Assembly (NCBI GenBank): GCA_947396885.1
Contig: OX377206.1
Location: 7,392,658 to 7,456,657, forward strand
Origin: Heligmosomoides polygyrus polygyrus
Lineage: Eukaryota > Nematoda > Chromadorea > Rhabditida > Heligmosomidae
Direction: 5' to 3'
Length of the DNA stretch: 64,000 nt
The notes under the pieces: generated by a model
The model's input: only the letters and a program-made list of their open reading frames with translations
Databases searched by the model: none
Told to the model about the DNA's origin: nothing
Translations under genes and position numbers: made by a program
In this document: positions 1 to 10,971 of the stretch, piece after piece
Layout: each line of letters begins with the position of its first letter
Position numbering within the stretch: position 1 is the stretch's first letter

Positions 1-1480
1 GGGGTATACAAAAAGAACATAAAATGAACACAATAAAACTGCTCAAACGGAAGAAAAAACGTAAAAAGAAACTAAAAATTCCACCGACTTTCTCACCACA
101 AAGTGCACCCTATCGATTGACGAGCTTACAGAGCAAGTGGTCCCGCAACGGCCGCCTGAGTACTGCGAGACAACTCGTCGGCACCGCCGATGCAGATACT
201 TGGATGGTGAAACTTCAAGGAAACGAGTAGTGGAACATATAAGAGGGAACAAATTTCCCCAACTGAGGTTGCCCCCGTGCACCTTCTTGGGCCCTGTGAG
301 GGGTACTTCCGCACGGCCTTAATAAATCACTCATTATCTGGTGTTGACAAGAACGGGAATGGCGGACGGTTGACTAGCGCCACTGTAGTCTTTCACGTCA
401 ATATTCCTGGTGCAATCGCGGATGGACCCCTCCAGAAATGACGCCTTCGAAACGGAACCGTAAGCGGCAGAGCAATCACTGGGCTTCACAGAGTGAATGT
501 TACACGTTAGCTTTTGGAGGGATAGTAAGAGCATCTGCTCAGCTAAAAAGATGTAAAGGATAGTCCGTGCAACAAAGTGCTGCCAGCATTCTGAAGTACG
601 GTTTGTTTCTGAGAAACTGCGGTGCATCAGAAGTGTTTTATGGGGCTGTAATTTTGTTGCAAAGAATTCAGGATAAGAAAAGAATACGGTTTGACTTTAT
701 GGACAGATTGAGAAGACCAAGGAGCTGTTCATAAGCAGTGAGGAAAACCCGGAAACACCTGGTTTAGGCAATCAGTTTCAGATTATTTTAACCTGAAGGT
801 CCTTGCATACGTCTAGCTTAATCCTGCTTTAAGGTAAATCTTATTTAGTGGCATTATGGTCGAAGGCATCAAGAGAAGCTACTACGACGTAGGTAGAAAC
901 CACCTAACACGTAGGAACAGCACCAAAATGGTGCTAACCACCTACAGGATAAACCTAACTTGAAGCAATACTTTCATATTTTTCGGTGAAGAGAACGACA
1001 TGCTGATTTTTACGTTGAAGCAAGATATGTGATGGAAAGATGTGCCCATCTCACTCAAAACACAGATGATTCTGAATCGAGTGCAATTACACTGCACCAA
1101 TCTGCAACTGGGCCCCATGCCGATTGGCGATGGAGCGCGGAAGCGTTCAGGCGCCCTGCTCCTTTAGCCCCCCACCTCCGACATTTCGTCACTTATTCAT
1201 CATGTCCTGCCTGTTGAAGCGCTTTACTGCTGTTGTCTCCATAATTCGAGTTCTTCTGTGGGGGTTCAGTTAGGAAATGACACCAGGCTAGGGAAGGGAC
1301 TCCAGGGTGTGGGCCATCTAGGCTGCTCGTGTGGAAACTGCTTCCGTCGCTGAGGGGGAATCCGCAGCTCCGCAGCTGGGTTTCGCGCTATTCGAGCACA
1401 GAAGCGAATACAGCTGGAAAATTGTGCAGAAAACGCCAGCAAATTGTGTGGACGTCAAAACCCCTCCAATCTCAACCAGT
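1..1480. other. No gene recognised
   Basis: Short open frames exist on both strands but none shows a recognisable domain or a convincing chain of splice sites. No terminal inverted repeats or reverse transcriptase motifs were seen. It is probably upstream intron or intergenic DNA. Confidence 0.4.
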
Positions 1481-1487
1481 CAGTCGA

Positions 1488-1575
1488 AATGCAAAAACGC
1501 CGCACCACAGGAGAACCGAACCCCCGACCTCCATCGCATCAAGCGATGTGCCACTATCCGCTTGCGCTGACCTCC
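1488..1575 (-). repeat. tRNA-derived SINE head or tRNA-like relic
   Basis: Read on the minus strand, a B-box-like GGTTCGGTTCTCC (plus positions 1510-1522) lies downstream of an A-box-like CAGCGCAAGCGG (around 1557-1568). This spacing is typical of RNA polymerase III internal promoters. A full cloverleaf with a paired acceptor stem is not evident, so a SINE or decayed tRNA is more likely than a working tRNA gene. Confidence 0.4.
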
Positions 1576-1579
1576 ATCG

Positions 1580-4221
1580 GAGGAGTGCAAGCCTCAGACG
1601 CATCGATCGAATGTTCACATGGACGCCGACGCGATCCACGACGCAACTGCAGCAGCCGCACGCATGCTACAGTAACCCGCAAATCTGCATATCAAGGCCC
1701 AGTTGCAGATTGGTGTAGCTTTTCTTCCGAATCGAGTCACACCTAGCGCAGGAGCTGGGCAATTTGTGCCTATCATTCAAACGCACCGCTATGGAGTGAC
1801 GATAGTTTCAAGAAGTAGATAGAAGAAAAATAACAGATGCGAGGAATCGGTAGACGACCATTGGACCCATCCCGGAACAACCTCGGTGAAGTTCCTCCTG
1901 ATGTCAAGGGAACTGTCGTGGTTGAAATACAAAATCTCCGCTGCCGAGCTCGGCAAATACATTCAACCGCGTGTTACATCCAATGGTATTCGAGCGAAGT
2001 TGAACATCAGGCGTCGTTCCCGGCGGTGTCTGTCCATGAATGCGCCAAAAACACATATTCTCGTGGAGGGCTACGGTAGCTCTAGACAACCGTCTGTTAT
2101 CCACATTACCGTGTGGTCTTGCGCCACCATAATGATCGCTCGTTAGAAATCGTGCCAGCAGTTTTGCCACAATGTTGTCAATACCGAGTGCAATTATAGA
2201 TAGCACACGGGTGAAGACTGATTCGGTACAGTCTCGTCGTCTGCGCCCCCTATGGTTAGAGATCATGTCACGCTCGCCCCGTCACACTTCCTTAATTGTC
2301 GGACACGGTCTCCCTAATTTTAGAATGGATACTAGGTTTGTAAAACGTTCCAGTAACGCGGAAAAAGGCACATTGATAGCAAGGAAGGTAAACAAACAAT
2401 GTTCTGTTCTGTTCTGCGCGAACAGTACCGAACATGACATGACGAGAAAATTACAGAACAGGTCAGGGGTAGGGACCATGGGGTGTGTTCGACTAAAAAT
2501 TGCCTCTATCCTGGAGCTAATTCCCTTGACGAACCCGAAAGGAAGTGAAAGGTGGATCTGTTATCGAAAAGAAGAGAAAAGAGTTATCAACATTCGTCGT
2601 TAGTACCTCAAACCTGGGCGTCACGGCATGTCGCGGCACGAATGTCCCCTCCCCACCCCACACCCGAATAGCATGGAGGATGAATTCCTTTACGAAGAGG
2701 TGCAATTGTGGAAACAGTTATTGCAAGATGCCTTACATCAAAGGATGCCATCGAAAAACATCATTGATCGGTCATCGATCGATCTCCAGGCATGATGGTG
2801 CAGACGATGAGGAACAACGGACCAGTATGTACCCGTGTACATAACGGTTTTTGTCAATATCACTTCAGTGATTGAGATGACTGGAGCGAATCTCTCCTTC
2901 TAACAGCGATGATTTTCACATAAGTACTACAACGTTACCGGATCAGTGCTATCCCAGAATTCACACAATGTGTTTCGCAAAATTGAAAAGATTTCTCCCT
3001 TAGCATTTCTGTGTCATGCTGAACGCTGAAATGCTGAAAACGGACAGTTGAAAGCTACAGAAGAGCGATTTCGGTCTGCGCTCTGTACAACCCCTCAAGG
3101 TGAAAGATTAGAGAAAGAGGAGGGCATGGCGCAGTAAGAGTTGGGGAGGAGGAGCAGAGGCGGCAGGGGCAGACCCTGATAGGTTTGGGTAATTTAGATA
3201 CACAGCCCGTCGTAGGATAAAATATTCCGCACTCATAGCTGAGGTCCATCCCCAGACTAGGACTGTGGTAAAATAGTGAATTCTATTATGGAAAAAGGCA
3301 AGAAAATTTCATCGTTAAAACACCCACACCCCAACTTTTATTGCGTCGATGGCAGTCTTCTTCTCACCCAAACATCCCATCGAGAAAAATCTTTAGATCT
3401 TCTGAAAAGGAAGCCTCAGCACAGATACATGTGCACTTTGGCCGATCCATAGTCCGGGCGGGCGGTCACCGCTAAGAAAGCGCGTCAAGCACATTAACGA
3501 TGGCTGTGCCAGGTCGTAACGATTCGACAGAGTACTCTGAAGCAGGCAGAAAATGGAGAACACGACCAAAAACAAGATAGAGTAGAAGACACAAGCGCGA
3601 AAAACACCGCCACCGCCCGAGGCCGGACCACGAGCGCAAATGACGCCGACGCTGCTGGCGCGCGCGCTGAAATCGCCTCGCGTACGCGCGCATTGCAGTA
3701 GAGCACACCATACATCACCTGTCGGGGGAATGCTATTTCGTCGTGTTTAAAGCAACTCCTTTCCAGCATCTAACGACAACGCAAGCCCCCTTGCGTCGTA
3801 CAGGATGAAGAAAAGGTTTGTAGACACTGAAAAAACATACGAATGCCAGATTTCAAGAGTGGTATTTAAGTTTTTGAGGGGTAACTTCATTCCAACCAAT
3901 GGGACAGTGCGACGACTTCAGGATGGATCGACTGCATTGCACATGTTCGGTCAGATACGACCTTTAGAGCCTTCCTTTATTAAGGAGACAACATTTTAGA
4001 TGTAATTTAGCTCAACCTCGGTGCGAATAATCAGTTTTCTTTGTCACGTCTTGATGGCGTGGGTCCCCTATATAGCTGATTTTCTTCCATTCCTTAGAAA
4101 ATGCTTTAATTTTTTATTCTTACTGACGTCTTTGAGGAAAATGGCTGGTATTGCTGTGTTCCATGCATTTATAGAATCATGGTTTCAACACACCCTATTC
4201 GATTTTCTAAGGAATGAAAGA
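1580..4221. other. No gene recognised
   Basis: Mixed-composition DNA with only short open frames. One (1886-2146, plus) is moderately protein-like but matches nothing I recognise and lacks clear splice signals. The stretch around 2391-2470 resembles sequence just after 13320 (shared AAACAAACAATG and TCTGTTCTG), so part of it is a dispersed repeat. Confidence 0.35.
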
Positions 4222-5078
4222 GAATCAGCGACACTATTGTACTTTACGCACTCCAGAGGACGAGGAGAGGTCGAAAAAATTTTCGCCCAAACCTCGCCCA
4301 GGGGGGTTATTTGGGGTGCTGATCACAAATCTGACATCCGTTTTTTGAAATTTCGGCCGATTACGGTGGGTTACGGTAGGTGCGGGTGACTAAGGCTGCC
4401 AAGGTCATAATCACCGATTTCGCCCAAACTTCGCCTAGGGGTTATTTGGAGTGCTAATAAGAAATCCGTTTTTCGTTTTACGCTGGAGTACGGTAGGTTA
4501 CGGTAGGTGCGGGTGACTAAGGCTGCCAAGGTCATGATAACCGATTTCGCCTAAACATCGCCTATGGGGTTATTTGAGGTGCTGATCACGAATACGACAT
4601 CCGTTTTTGGTTTTACGTTAGAGTACGGTAGGTTAAGATAGGTGCTGGTTACTAAGGCTGCCAAGGTCATGGTCACCGATTTCGCCCAAACTTCTGCTAT
4701 AGGGGTTTTCTGTGGTGCTACGGGTGAGCATAGCCGATTTCCAGGAACGGCTTAGAAGGATGGGATTGCTCGCAATCCTTAGTCTCCCACACCTACCATA
4801 CTCCAGCGTGGAACGAAAAATGAATGTCAGATTCGTGATCAGCACCCCAAATAACCCCCATAGGCGAAGTTTGGGCGAAATCGGTGATCATGACCTCGAC
4901 AGCCTTAGTCACCGGTATCTTCCGTAACCTACCGTAATCGGCCAAAATTTCAAAAAAGGATGTCAAATTCATGATCGCATCCCAAATAACCCTCCCCCCG
5001 GGCGAAGTTTAGGTGAAAAATTTTTTCGACCTCTACTCGTCCTCTGGAGTCCGTAAAGTGCAATAGTGCCGAATCAGC
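4222..5078. mobile_element. Fold-back DNA transposon, copy 1 (8-bp duplication)
   Basis: The element spans 4230-5070, flanked by the direct repeat GAATCAGC (4222-4229 and 5071-5078). Its ends are inverted copies starting G(A/G)CACTATTG. The left arm reads forward (GGTCGAAAAAATTTTCGCCC, then units with CACCGATTTCGCCCAAACTT) and the right arm is its reverse complement. Inside the left arm a unit of about 130 bp repeats (starts near 4413, 4541 and 4675), each carrying GGCTGCCAAGGTCAT and GGTGCTGATCACG. No transposase frame is present, so it is non-autonomous. The 8-bp duplication fits hAT-like or another 8-bp superfamily; the terminal bases are not the usual hAT CAG. Confidence 0.8.
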
Positions 5079-5285
5079 CATAAAAGAAACAAGATTCTAA
5101 AGTAACAGGAGGAACACATCATTTGACTCGATCTTCCCTTTTCTCCTCTCTGTTCCTCCTGCTTAAATTCATTCATAACACAGGACGATGTCTGAATACA
5201 CATACCAGTAGTTTACGCCCCTTCGTCGTATAAGCTTTAATTTGAATTTTTTTCGGCACTACTATACCTTCACGACTCGAGGAGC

Positions 5286-5620
5286 CTAGATGGAACGAGA
5301 AAAAATTTCGCCCAAACTTCGCTCAGAGGGGTTATTTGTGGTGCTGATCACGAATCTGACACCCGTTTTCGAAACTTCGGCCGGTTACGGTAGTTTACGA
5401 CAGGTACGGGCGACTAAGGCTGCCAAAGTCGTAATCACTTGTTTCGCCCAAACTTCGTCTAGGGATGGGGTATTTGGGGTGCTGATCACGAACACCGGAG
5501 TACGGTTGGTTACGGCAGGAACGGCTGACTACGGTCATGGCCACCGTTTCCGCCCAAACTTCGTCTATAGGGGTAATTTGAAATGAAGATCACGAATCTG
5601 ACCCTTATTCGGCAGTTCGA
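5286..5620 (+). repeat. Partial arm of the same fold-back family
   Basis: Carries the same units as the 4230-5070 element in forward order (AAAATTTCGCCCAAACTTCG, GGTGCTGATCACGAATCTGAC, GGCTGCC). There is no matching inverted arm and no obvious flanking duplication, so this is a solo arm or a decayed copy. Confidence 0.65.
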
Positions 5621-6053
5621 GGACCCGTAGCTTTTTAGGTTCAAGGACTCAGCAGAACCGAAACATGTTTTTCTACTATACGAAGGGTGAAGATTCTCGC
5701 AATGCTATCCATTTCTCCCACTCAGACATACTCCTTAGACCGTTCCCTAGTCAGTAAGAATAAAACATCAAAACACCTTCTAGGAATGAAAGAGAGTCAG
5801 CTATGCTACATGGGACCCATGGGCGCAAGTAACTCATCAAGACGATGAAAAGCTGACTATTCGTTAACTATACTACAGCTATACTGCTATTATTTCGTTG
5901 AATACGAAGGCTCTAAAGGTACTACTTGTGACACCCTCGAATCATCGCACTGTCCGATTGTCCCTAAAACACTTCAGTATTACTCTCGTAGTTGTGAATT
6001 TGTAAGCTCTACCAGTGTCGTCAAGCTTTCTCGTGTACGACGCGGAGAGGCTT
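5621..6053. other. No feature recognised
   Basis: Unique-looking AT-rich DNA with no coding signal or repeat structure that I could see. Confidence 0.3.
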
Positions 6054-6743
6054 ACAGTTCCGTTAAGCCCTCCGCACACTTTTGCGGCAACGCGGCAGCC
6101 CTATCCTTAAGCATGGGGCAGAGACGCAGAGTCGCCGCGCGAGGCAAAACTAGCCTCGCGGTGCCGCCCACGCGGCAGAGGCGGCAGACGCGGTGCCGCC
6201 TACGCGGCATATGCGGTGACAGCGGCAGTAATCCTTCAAGGCATTGTTGCCGCATTGCCGCGTTGGTGATCGAGCGAGAGGGAGGAGTGCCGCGCGAACT
6301 CTAGCACGCGGCTGTTCTGGCCTCTGCCGCGTAGCGGCTGCCGCAAAAGTGTGCGGAGGGCTTTACAGTTCCGTTAAGCCCTCCGCACACTTTTGTGGCA
6401 ACGCGGCAGCCCTATCCTTAAGCATGGGACAGAGACGCAGAGTCGCCGCGCGAGACAAAACTAGCCTCGCGCGGGCTGCCGCTGATATGCTGCCTACGCG
6501 GCAGGCGCGGCAGACGCGGTGCCACCCACGCGGCAGAGGCGGCAGACGCGGTGCCGCCTACGCGGCAGATGCGGTGACAGTGGCAGTAATCCTTCAAGGC
6601 ATTGTTGCCGCATTGCCGCGTTGGTGATTGAGCGAGCGGGAGGTGTGCCGCGTAAACTCTAGCACGGGGCAGTGGAAGCCGCGTACGCGGCTGTTCTGGC
6701 CTCTGCCGCGTACGCGGCTGCCGCAAGTGTGCGGAGGGCTTTA
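6054..6743. mobile_element. Tandem pair of GC-rich palindromic MITEs
   Basis: Two copies (6065-6364 and 6376-6743) begin AAGCCCTCCGCACACTTTTG and end with its inverse GTGCGGAGGGCTTTA. Each is preceded by CAGTTCCGTTA, so the pair is a tandem duplication of MITE plus flank rather than two insertions. Interiors share runs such as GCCTACGCGGCA and ATCCTTCAAGGCATTGTTGC. The second copy has extra CACGCGGCAGAGGCGG-type repeats. Ends next to TTA fit the 3-bp target duplication seen elsewhere in this window. Confidence 0.75.
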
Positions 6744-7039
6744 CTTGCCCTAGAAGAGTTGCATGAAGCACAACGGAATAGAATTCGTCCAACAGGTAGA
6801 GCGTGACGTGCCGTAGTACAATGCGCACGAGTGGAGGCGGATGCTAGCGACGTCGGCGTCACTCTTCCTTCGTGACCTTCCCACAGGCGGTGGCGGCGTT
6901 GCTTTCATTCGGCCAGCATGCAGGACAGCCGTGTACAACGCTGTGTTGCACCAAATTAAAGATTTTATGAAGCATTGGTGTGTCCTACCAGGGTGGCTTA
7001 AAAGTTCGGGCAATTTTCAATGCATTTCAGCAGTACGAA

Positions 7040-7703
7040 AAAGCTACATAAGCGAAATAGATTTCACTTGTATCACCGTTGATCATCGAATTGTCGAGCG
7101 GGCGCCAGCAGCGGTTCCATTCGTCTCTGTCGCGTGCCAGAGTGCTCCTCTGAATCCTGCTCACTCGAGGGACACCAAGAACGTCATATCGGTCGTTCAG
7201 GTATTTCACGAACACTAGGACGTCCTCCAACGCATTGGTGGACGTCCTAGTGTTCTCTTGACATCCCGCGGAATCCAGTCCGTAACTGCTCTCGTCCAGC
7301 GTGTGTCTGCGAAGCGCATTACGTGGCCGGCCCACCTAATTTTCGACAACTTGGCCAACATGACAGCGTCTCTGATCTTCGAACGTCGGCGAAGCTCGGA
7401 ACTCCGGAGGCCTTCTCTCACTTGCGTGAGTCGTGTCACTCCGAGCGTTGTCCTCTCGATTCCACGCTGAGTGACGCTGATGCGTGTTCATCGTGCTTTC
7501 GTATGGTCCAGATCTCTGAGGTGTATGTCAGGGCAGGAAGAACAGTGGAGTCGAATAGGTCGGACGTTCTTCGACTTGCTCGCGACTTCTTCGACGTTCT
7601 TGAAAGCTCCACAAACCGCTTGTTTCCTCCTGCTCAGCTCTGGCGCTAGGTCGTTGGCCATATTGACTTCGCGACCCAGATACACGTAGCTGGAGCATTC
7701 GAG
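7040..7703 (-). pseudogene. RTE retrotransposon relic, C-terminal part
   Basis: Minus-strand translation in several frames gives RTE C-terminal blocks: SSYVYLGREVNMANDL (near 7690-7640), RSKIRDAVMLAKLSKIRWAGH (near 7380-7320), WIPRDVKRTLGRPP (near 7270) and LARDRDEWNRCWRPLDNSM (near 7120). These follow RTE order: end of the reverse transcriptase, then a C-terminal tail. Frameshifts break it. The N-terminal half lies at 10400-10768; the two halves were one element before a TIR transposon split them. A perfect inverted repeat at 7214-7256 (GAACACTAGGACGTCC arms) adds a later rearrangement. Confidence 0.85.
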
Positions 7704-8687
7704 GGGTCGGTCAGGAGGTACACCCGCCCTCCGTGTGTGTGGGGGGGGGGGGGGGTGCGCTCCAGGGGTGTGCGTAAATGAAATCCGAAATTTCATAAAT
7801 CGTAAATCGTAATTACGAAAAAATCGTCGTAAATCGTAAATCGTATACCGTAAATCGTAAAAGGTGCCTGACTCATAGTGCATCTGAATACCTGATTTTT
7901 TTATTATTATATTAAGGCCAATCGAAGGGAAATATTTTAATTGAGTCGTTTTCAGTTCGAGTTGAACACACTTCTAATTAAACTGGAAGCAATTAAAATC
8001 AATTCACATATTTCAAATCGAGATGGACAAGTATGGCGACAATCAAAGCAAAGTACTTGTTCAGAATGCTATCTACTAGAACACCTATGCACGGTGCACA
8101 AACAAAAAGCTTGCACTGCTTGGTCGAGCAAAAATGTGCATCATAATGGCTAGCCTTTAGCTTGCATATAAAAGTATGGCTTTGAAGAAACAATCTCTAC
8201 AAGCCATAGTCAAAACCAATAAAAATGGTTCCATTCAAATTCGAAATATCATTTCATCACTGATCAACTCGACGAAAACAGCATTTACACAAGAAATTCA
8301 ACAAGCATCGCCTACTGAGTGAGCACATGGCACATTTCTATCGTATGGCACATCTGAAGTTCTAAGCTTTTCCACATTCTGAACTGTACGAAAGGGCAGT
8401 TTTGTAGCAGGCGAGAAGGAATTGTGTGACAATTAAAATAGTATGATCACTTTTTCTTTTTAGACACTCATTATAGTCTGATTTTTAAACTTTGGATTAC
8501 AAAAAGGAGGATCCTATGCGACATTCTTTAGAAGTAGAGTAGAGAAGAAGAGTATTGTTTGAACTGAAAAGGGTTCAACTGATTCGTAGGTGCAAGGTGC
8601 ATTTTAAACATATATGGAACACCCATGGTAAAGAAGTCGGAGGAGGAACGACTGTCGCGCGATTCAGAATAGAAGTTCTTAATTCGG

Positions 8688-9190
8688 ATCCTTGCACGGC
8701 CAACCAACTTTTTCATAGTTCCTCAGTCGATGACTTGGTACGGGGCTTGTCTAGGAAGGATAAAACACTGACCTTTACGTTGCTACGGATGTTTTGTTGC
8801 GATCAAAACTCTTGCGCCAGGCGGGACTCGGACCCGCATTCGCTGCTTTCCGGGCAGCGATATTCGCCTCACCCCACCGGCGCTGTTTGACCGCACGTAA
8901 CATCGCTGACCGAAAAGCAGCGGATGCGGGTTCGAGTCCCGCCTGGCGCAAGAGTTTTGATCGGAACAAAACATCCTGTAACAACATTTATCCTCTCTAT
9001 CAGCCGCTCCAGGCTTAAGCAAATGTGGTAAAACTGACCTTTATATCGGCTGGCCACCGCAAGTCATTCTACAGGTTAACCCACACTCAAACGAACTCCA
9101 CGATATCAAACGAACATAGAGGTAGAATGAGTGGTCTCAAACAGGAAACAAACTAACGCAGTGCTTTACCCTTCAGCGTTCTTTGAAGGC
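8688..9190 (+). mobile_element. SINE copy inside the hAT, itself interrupted
   Basis: 8688-8766 and 9044-9190 match the SINE at 38600-38820 and the fragment at 46320-46540. Shared blocks include GGCCAACCAA, GTCxxGGAAGGATA, GGCTGGCCACCGCAAGTCATT and GTAGAATG. A tRNA-derived fold-back (8778-9032) is inserted between the two halves with an 11-bp duplication ACTGACCTTTA. Confidence 0.7.
8778..9032. mobile_element. Fold-back of two tRNA-like halves with 11-bp duplication
   Basis: Two facing tRNA-like modules share the T-arm GCGGGTTCGAGTCCCGC and the 3' acceptor half CTGGCGC. One reads plus (ending near 8950), one reads minus (from about 8880 to 8814). The minus module has a plausible 7-bp acceptor stem and an anticodon-like stem GCTGC/GCAGC with loop CCGGAAA, but the D arm is poor. 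Arms extend outward as GGATGTTTTGTT and AACAAAACATCC. ACTGACCTTTA flanks the insert (8767-8777, 9033-9043), a length that fits LINE-driven retroposition. I read this as a tRNA-derived retroposon, not as working tRNA genes. Confidence 0.6.
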
Positions 9191-10399
9191 ATTTACAACT
9201 TCTGGAATGAAAGAACGTCGTTTTACGATACCTAGCAATTACTTTCGGTATTTATTCGCCCACATGTTTGCTTGTGCTTGTTAGATTTCGGAAAGTCTAA
9301 ATTATCACACCACTACTCAGTGAGTGTTTGCATTCGCCAGTCCTACTCTCCATTAGCCTTGTGAAATCAAACCATTGAAAAAGGAGACCAAAAGTGTCAA
9401 AACCACTTCACTTCTTTCTTGACAAGATCAAAAGTTTTGTTTATGTTGCACCTTGTATGCAAATACATACATTCCGCACCATAACGTACTGTGATAATGA
9501 GATCGAAATATGAGTGTTTTATTTTTTCAGCAGCTTAGCTGTTATTCCACAACACGCCTGCAATCAAGTCCAATATTCCTTGATGGCTTTGCTTCAGTTC
9601 CACTCGCATTGGAAAGAGCCGTTTAGAAATATGCCGAAAAAGTCACAAGTTGAGTAGTGGTTTCAGCACAGAATATGGTTCAGCAGGCGATCGTATTCCT
9701 TCCGGTACAAGGCGAATTTGCATCTTTTTCTGTGGACTGGAATGTAGTGTTCTCAGGCAATTGCAATGTGAAAAGTGCAACAAAAAAAGGGCTAGCCCAG
9801 TTTCATCGCCAGGATTTTATAATTCTAATCATTTATTGTCATTGCTTCTTCTCTAGTATAGCTCTGATACTAAGTCGGCAGCCCTTGAAGACGTGAAAAG
9901 AGGGGTAAGCAGATAAGTCGAGCTCGAGCGGTCTAAACACAAAGCTGCGTTTTTCTGTTGCAGTGCCGCAGCAGAACATAGAAGTGTAGATAGGAAACAG
10001 CAATGAGCTATGGGAGAAGACTTTAAAAGCGGGTACATCGTTGTAACCCTAATTGTATCACGTTATGTGGACGCTGCCATCTCTGCACCGAAGATCAGAT
10101 TTACGAAAATTTACGATTTACGACCCAAAATATCGTAAATCGTAAATCGTAAAAAATTTGCCAAAAATCACCGTAAATCGTAAAATCGTAAATCGTAAAT
10201 CGTAATTACGCACACCCCTGGTGCGCTCTTCCTCTCATCCCTCTTGCTCACCCACCCCAAATCCCTAGGCTTCACCGAGACTCTAACGGCTGCCTTACTA
10301 AACCTTTGACAAAACAAAGGTTTCCGGTCCGCAGAACAGCGGTTGTACCTCCTGACGCCACGCCCCCAGCAGGGGGCGGGTGTACCTCCTGTCGTGCTG

Positions 10400-10768
10400 C
10401 CGAGAATTCGGAGGTGTTCGTTCCGTTGAGCGAGAGTGGGGCATCAGAAACTCGTCCGTTCCTCATGAACATCTTCGTCTTCGTAAGATTCAGCTACAGT
10501 CGAACATGCCCACATACACGATCGAAGTCAGCCAGCATTCGCTCTACTTGACTGATGTTCGGTGTTATGAGCACGATGTCGGCAGCGAAGCGAAGGTGGT
10601 GTAGTTGCTGGCCATCGACCTTCACTCCCATGTCTTCCCATTCTAGTTCGCGTATGACGTTTTCGAGCGTGACGCTGAAGAGCTTTGGGGATATGGTATC
10701 CCTCTGCCGAACCTTTCTCTTCACGTCGATGACGGCATCGTTGTAGAATGGAGAGATTTTGTGACAGT
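10400..10768 (-). pseudogene. RTE retrotransposon relic, reverse transcriptase part
   Basis: The minus strand encodes RTE reverse transcriptase blocks: ISPFYNDAVIDVK (frame-shifted, near 10765-10730), VRQRDTISPKLFSVTLENV (near 10715-10655), VKVDGQQLHHLRFAADIVLI (near 10625-10565; FAAD replaces the catalytic FADD) and MFMRNGRVSDAPLSLNGTN (near 10470-10415). The lost aspartate and the frame breaks mean it is dead. It continues at 7703 downwards after the inserted elements. It abuts a Tc/mariner-type fragment at about 10770-10785. Confidence 0.88.
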
Positions 10769-10784
10769 GACGTCTTTCCTGTAG

Positions 10785-10971
10785 TGCATATCCTAGCCCA
10801 CACCATCACCGACGCTGGAAAATGACTGCGGCTGACAGCCCTTGCGGCCGTCGTCTTCCGCTGACCCTTCTTGAGCAATTGTCGGCAAATCTGACGATTG
10901 CGAGCCGGCTGGACCGTGAAGATCTCGTCGGTGAACAGTACCCTCGACAAGCGACCACCGTTGACCAGCCG
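10785..10971 (-). pseudogene. Tc1/mariner-superfamily transposase fragment
   Basis: The minus-strand frame reads RRLVNGGRLSRVLFTDE, then PARNRQICRQLLKKGQR and SRSHFPASVMVWARICTTG. FTDE carries the first catalytic aspartate and VMVWA is the conserved block that follows it in IS630-Tc1-mariner enzymes. Only about 60 residues remain: the RTE relic takes over on one side and a LINE on the other. A TIR-like CAGGGTGGCTTAAAAGTTCG at 6990-7010 could be the far end of the same transposon, split by the RTE, but this is unproven. Confidence 0.65.

Larger units (their letters stand above)
7755..10228. mobile_element. hAT element, non-autonomous, 2,458 bp
   Basis: The element runs 7763-10220. Perfect ends CAGGGGTGTGCGTAA and TTACGCACACCCCTG are flanked by an exact 8-bp duplication GTGCGCTC (7755-7762, 10221-10228), the hAT hallmark. 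Subterminal DNA is full of AAATCGT repeats on both sides (7797-7860 and 10090-10200), like the binding-site clusters of hAT ends. No intact transposase frame was found. The interior carries SINE insertions (8688-9190). Confidence 0.9.
7704..10400. mobile_element. TIR transposon or MITE split by a hAT element
   Basis: Inverted ends CAGGAGGTACACCCGCCC at 7712 and 10374-10391 bracket the insertion that divides the RTE relic. The RTE reading (SEF on one side, ECSSYVYLG on the other) shows the outer sequence was once continuous. CGAG at 7700-7703 and 10401-10404 may be the target duplication. Removing the inner hAT leaves an element of about 200 bp. A related element with GTTCTACCCC-type ends lies at 46588-46737 and shares CCCACCCCAAxxCCCT and GGCTGCCTTA. 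Confidence 0.6.

Noticed and set aside
6418..6828. Alanine/arginine-rich frames on both strands
   Set aside because: These arise from the CG-rich MITE repeats and shift with repeat number.
7214..7256. Perfect inverted repeat as a terminator or riboswitch
   Set aside because: It lies within the RTE relic and duplicates RTE coding sequence in inverse orientation, so it is a rearrangement.
8805..8955. Two functional tRNA genes
   Set aside because: The T arms and acceptor halves look good, but D arms and anticodon loops are poor and the pair lies in a duplicated-target insertion.
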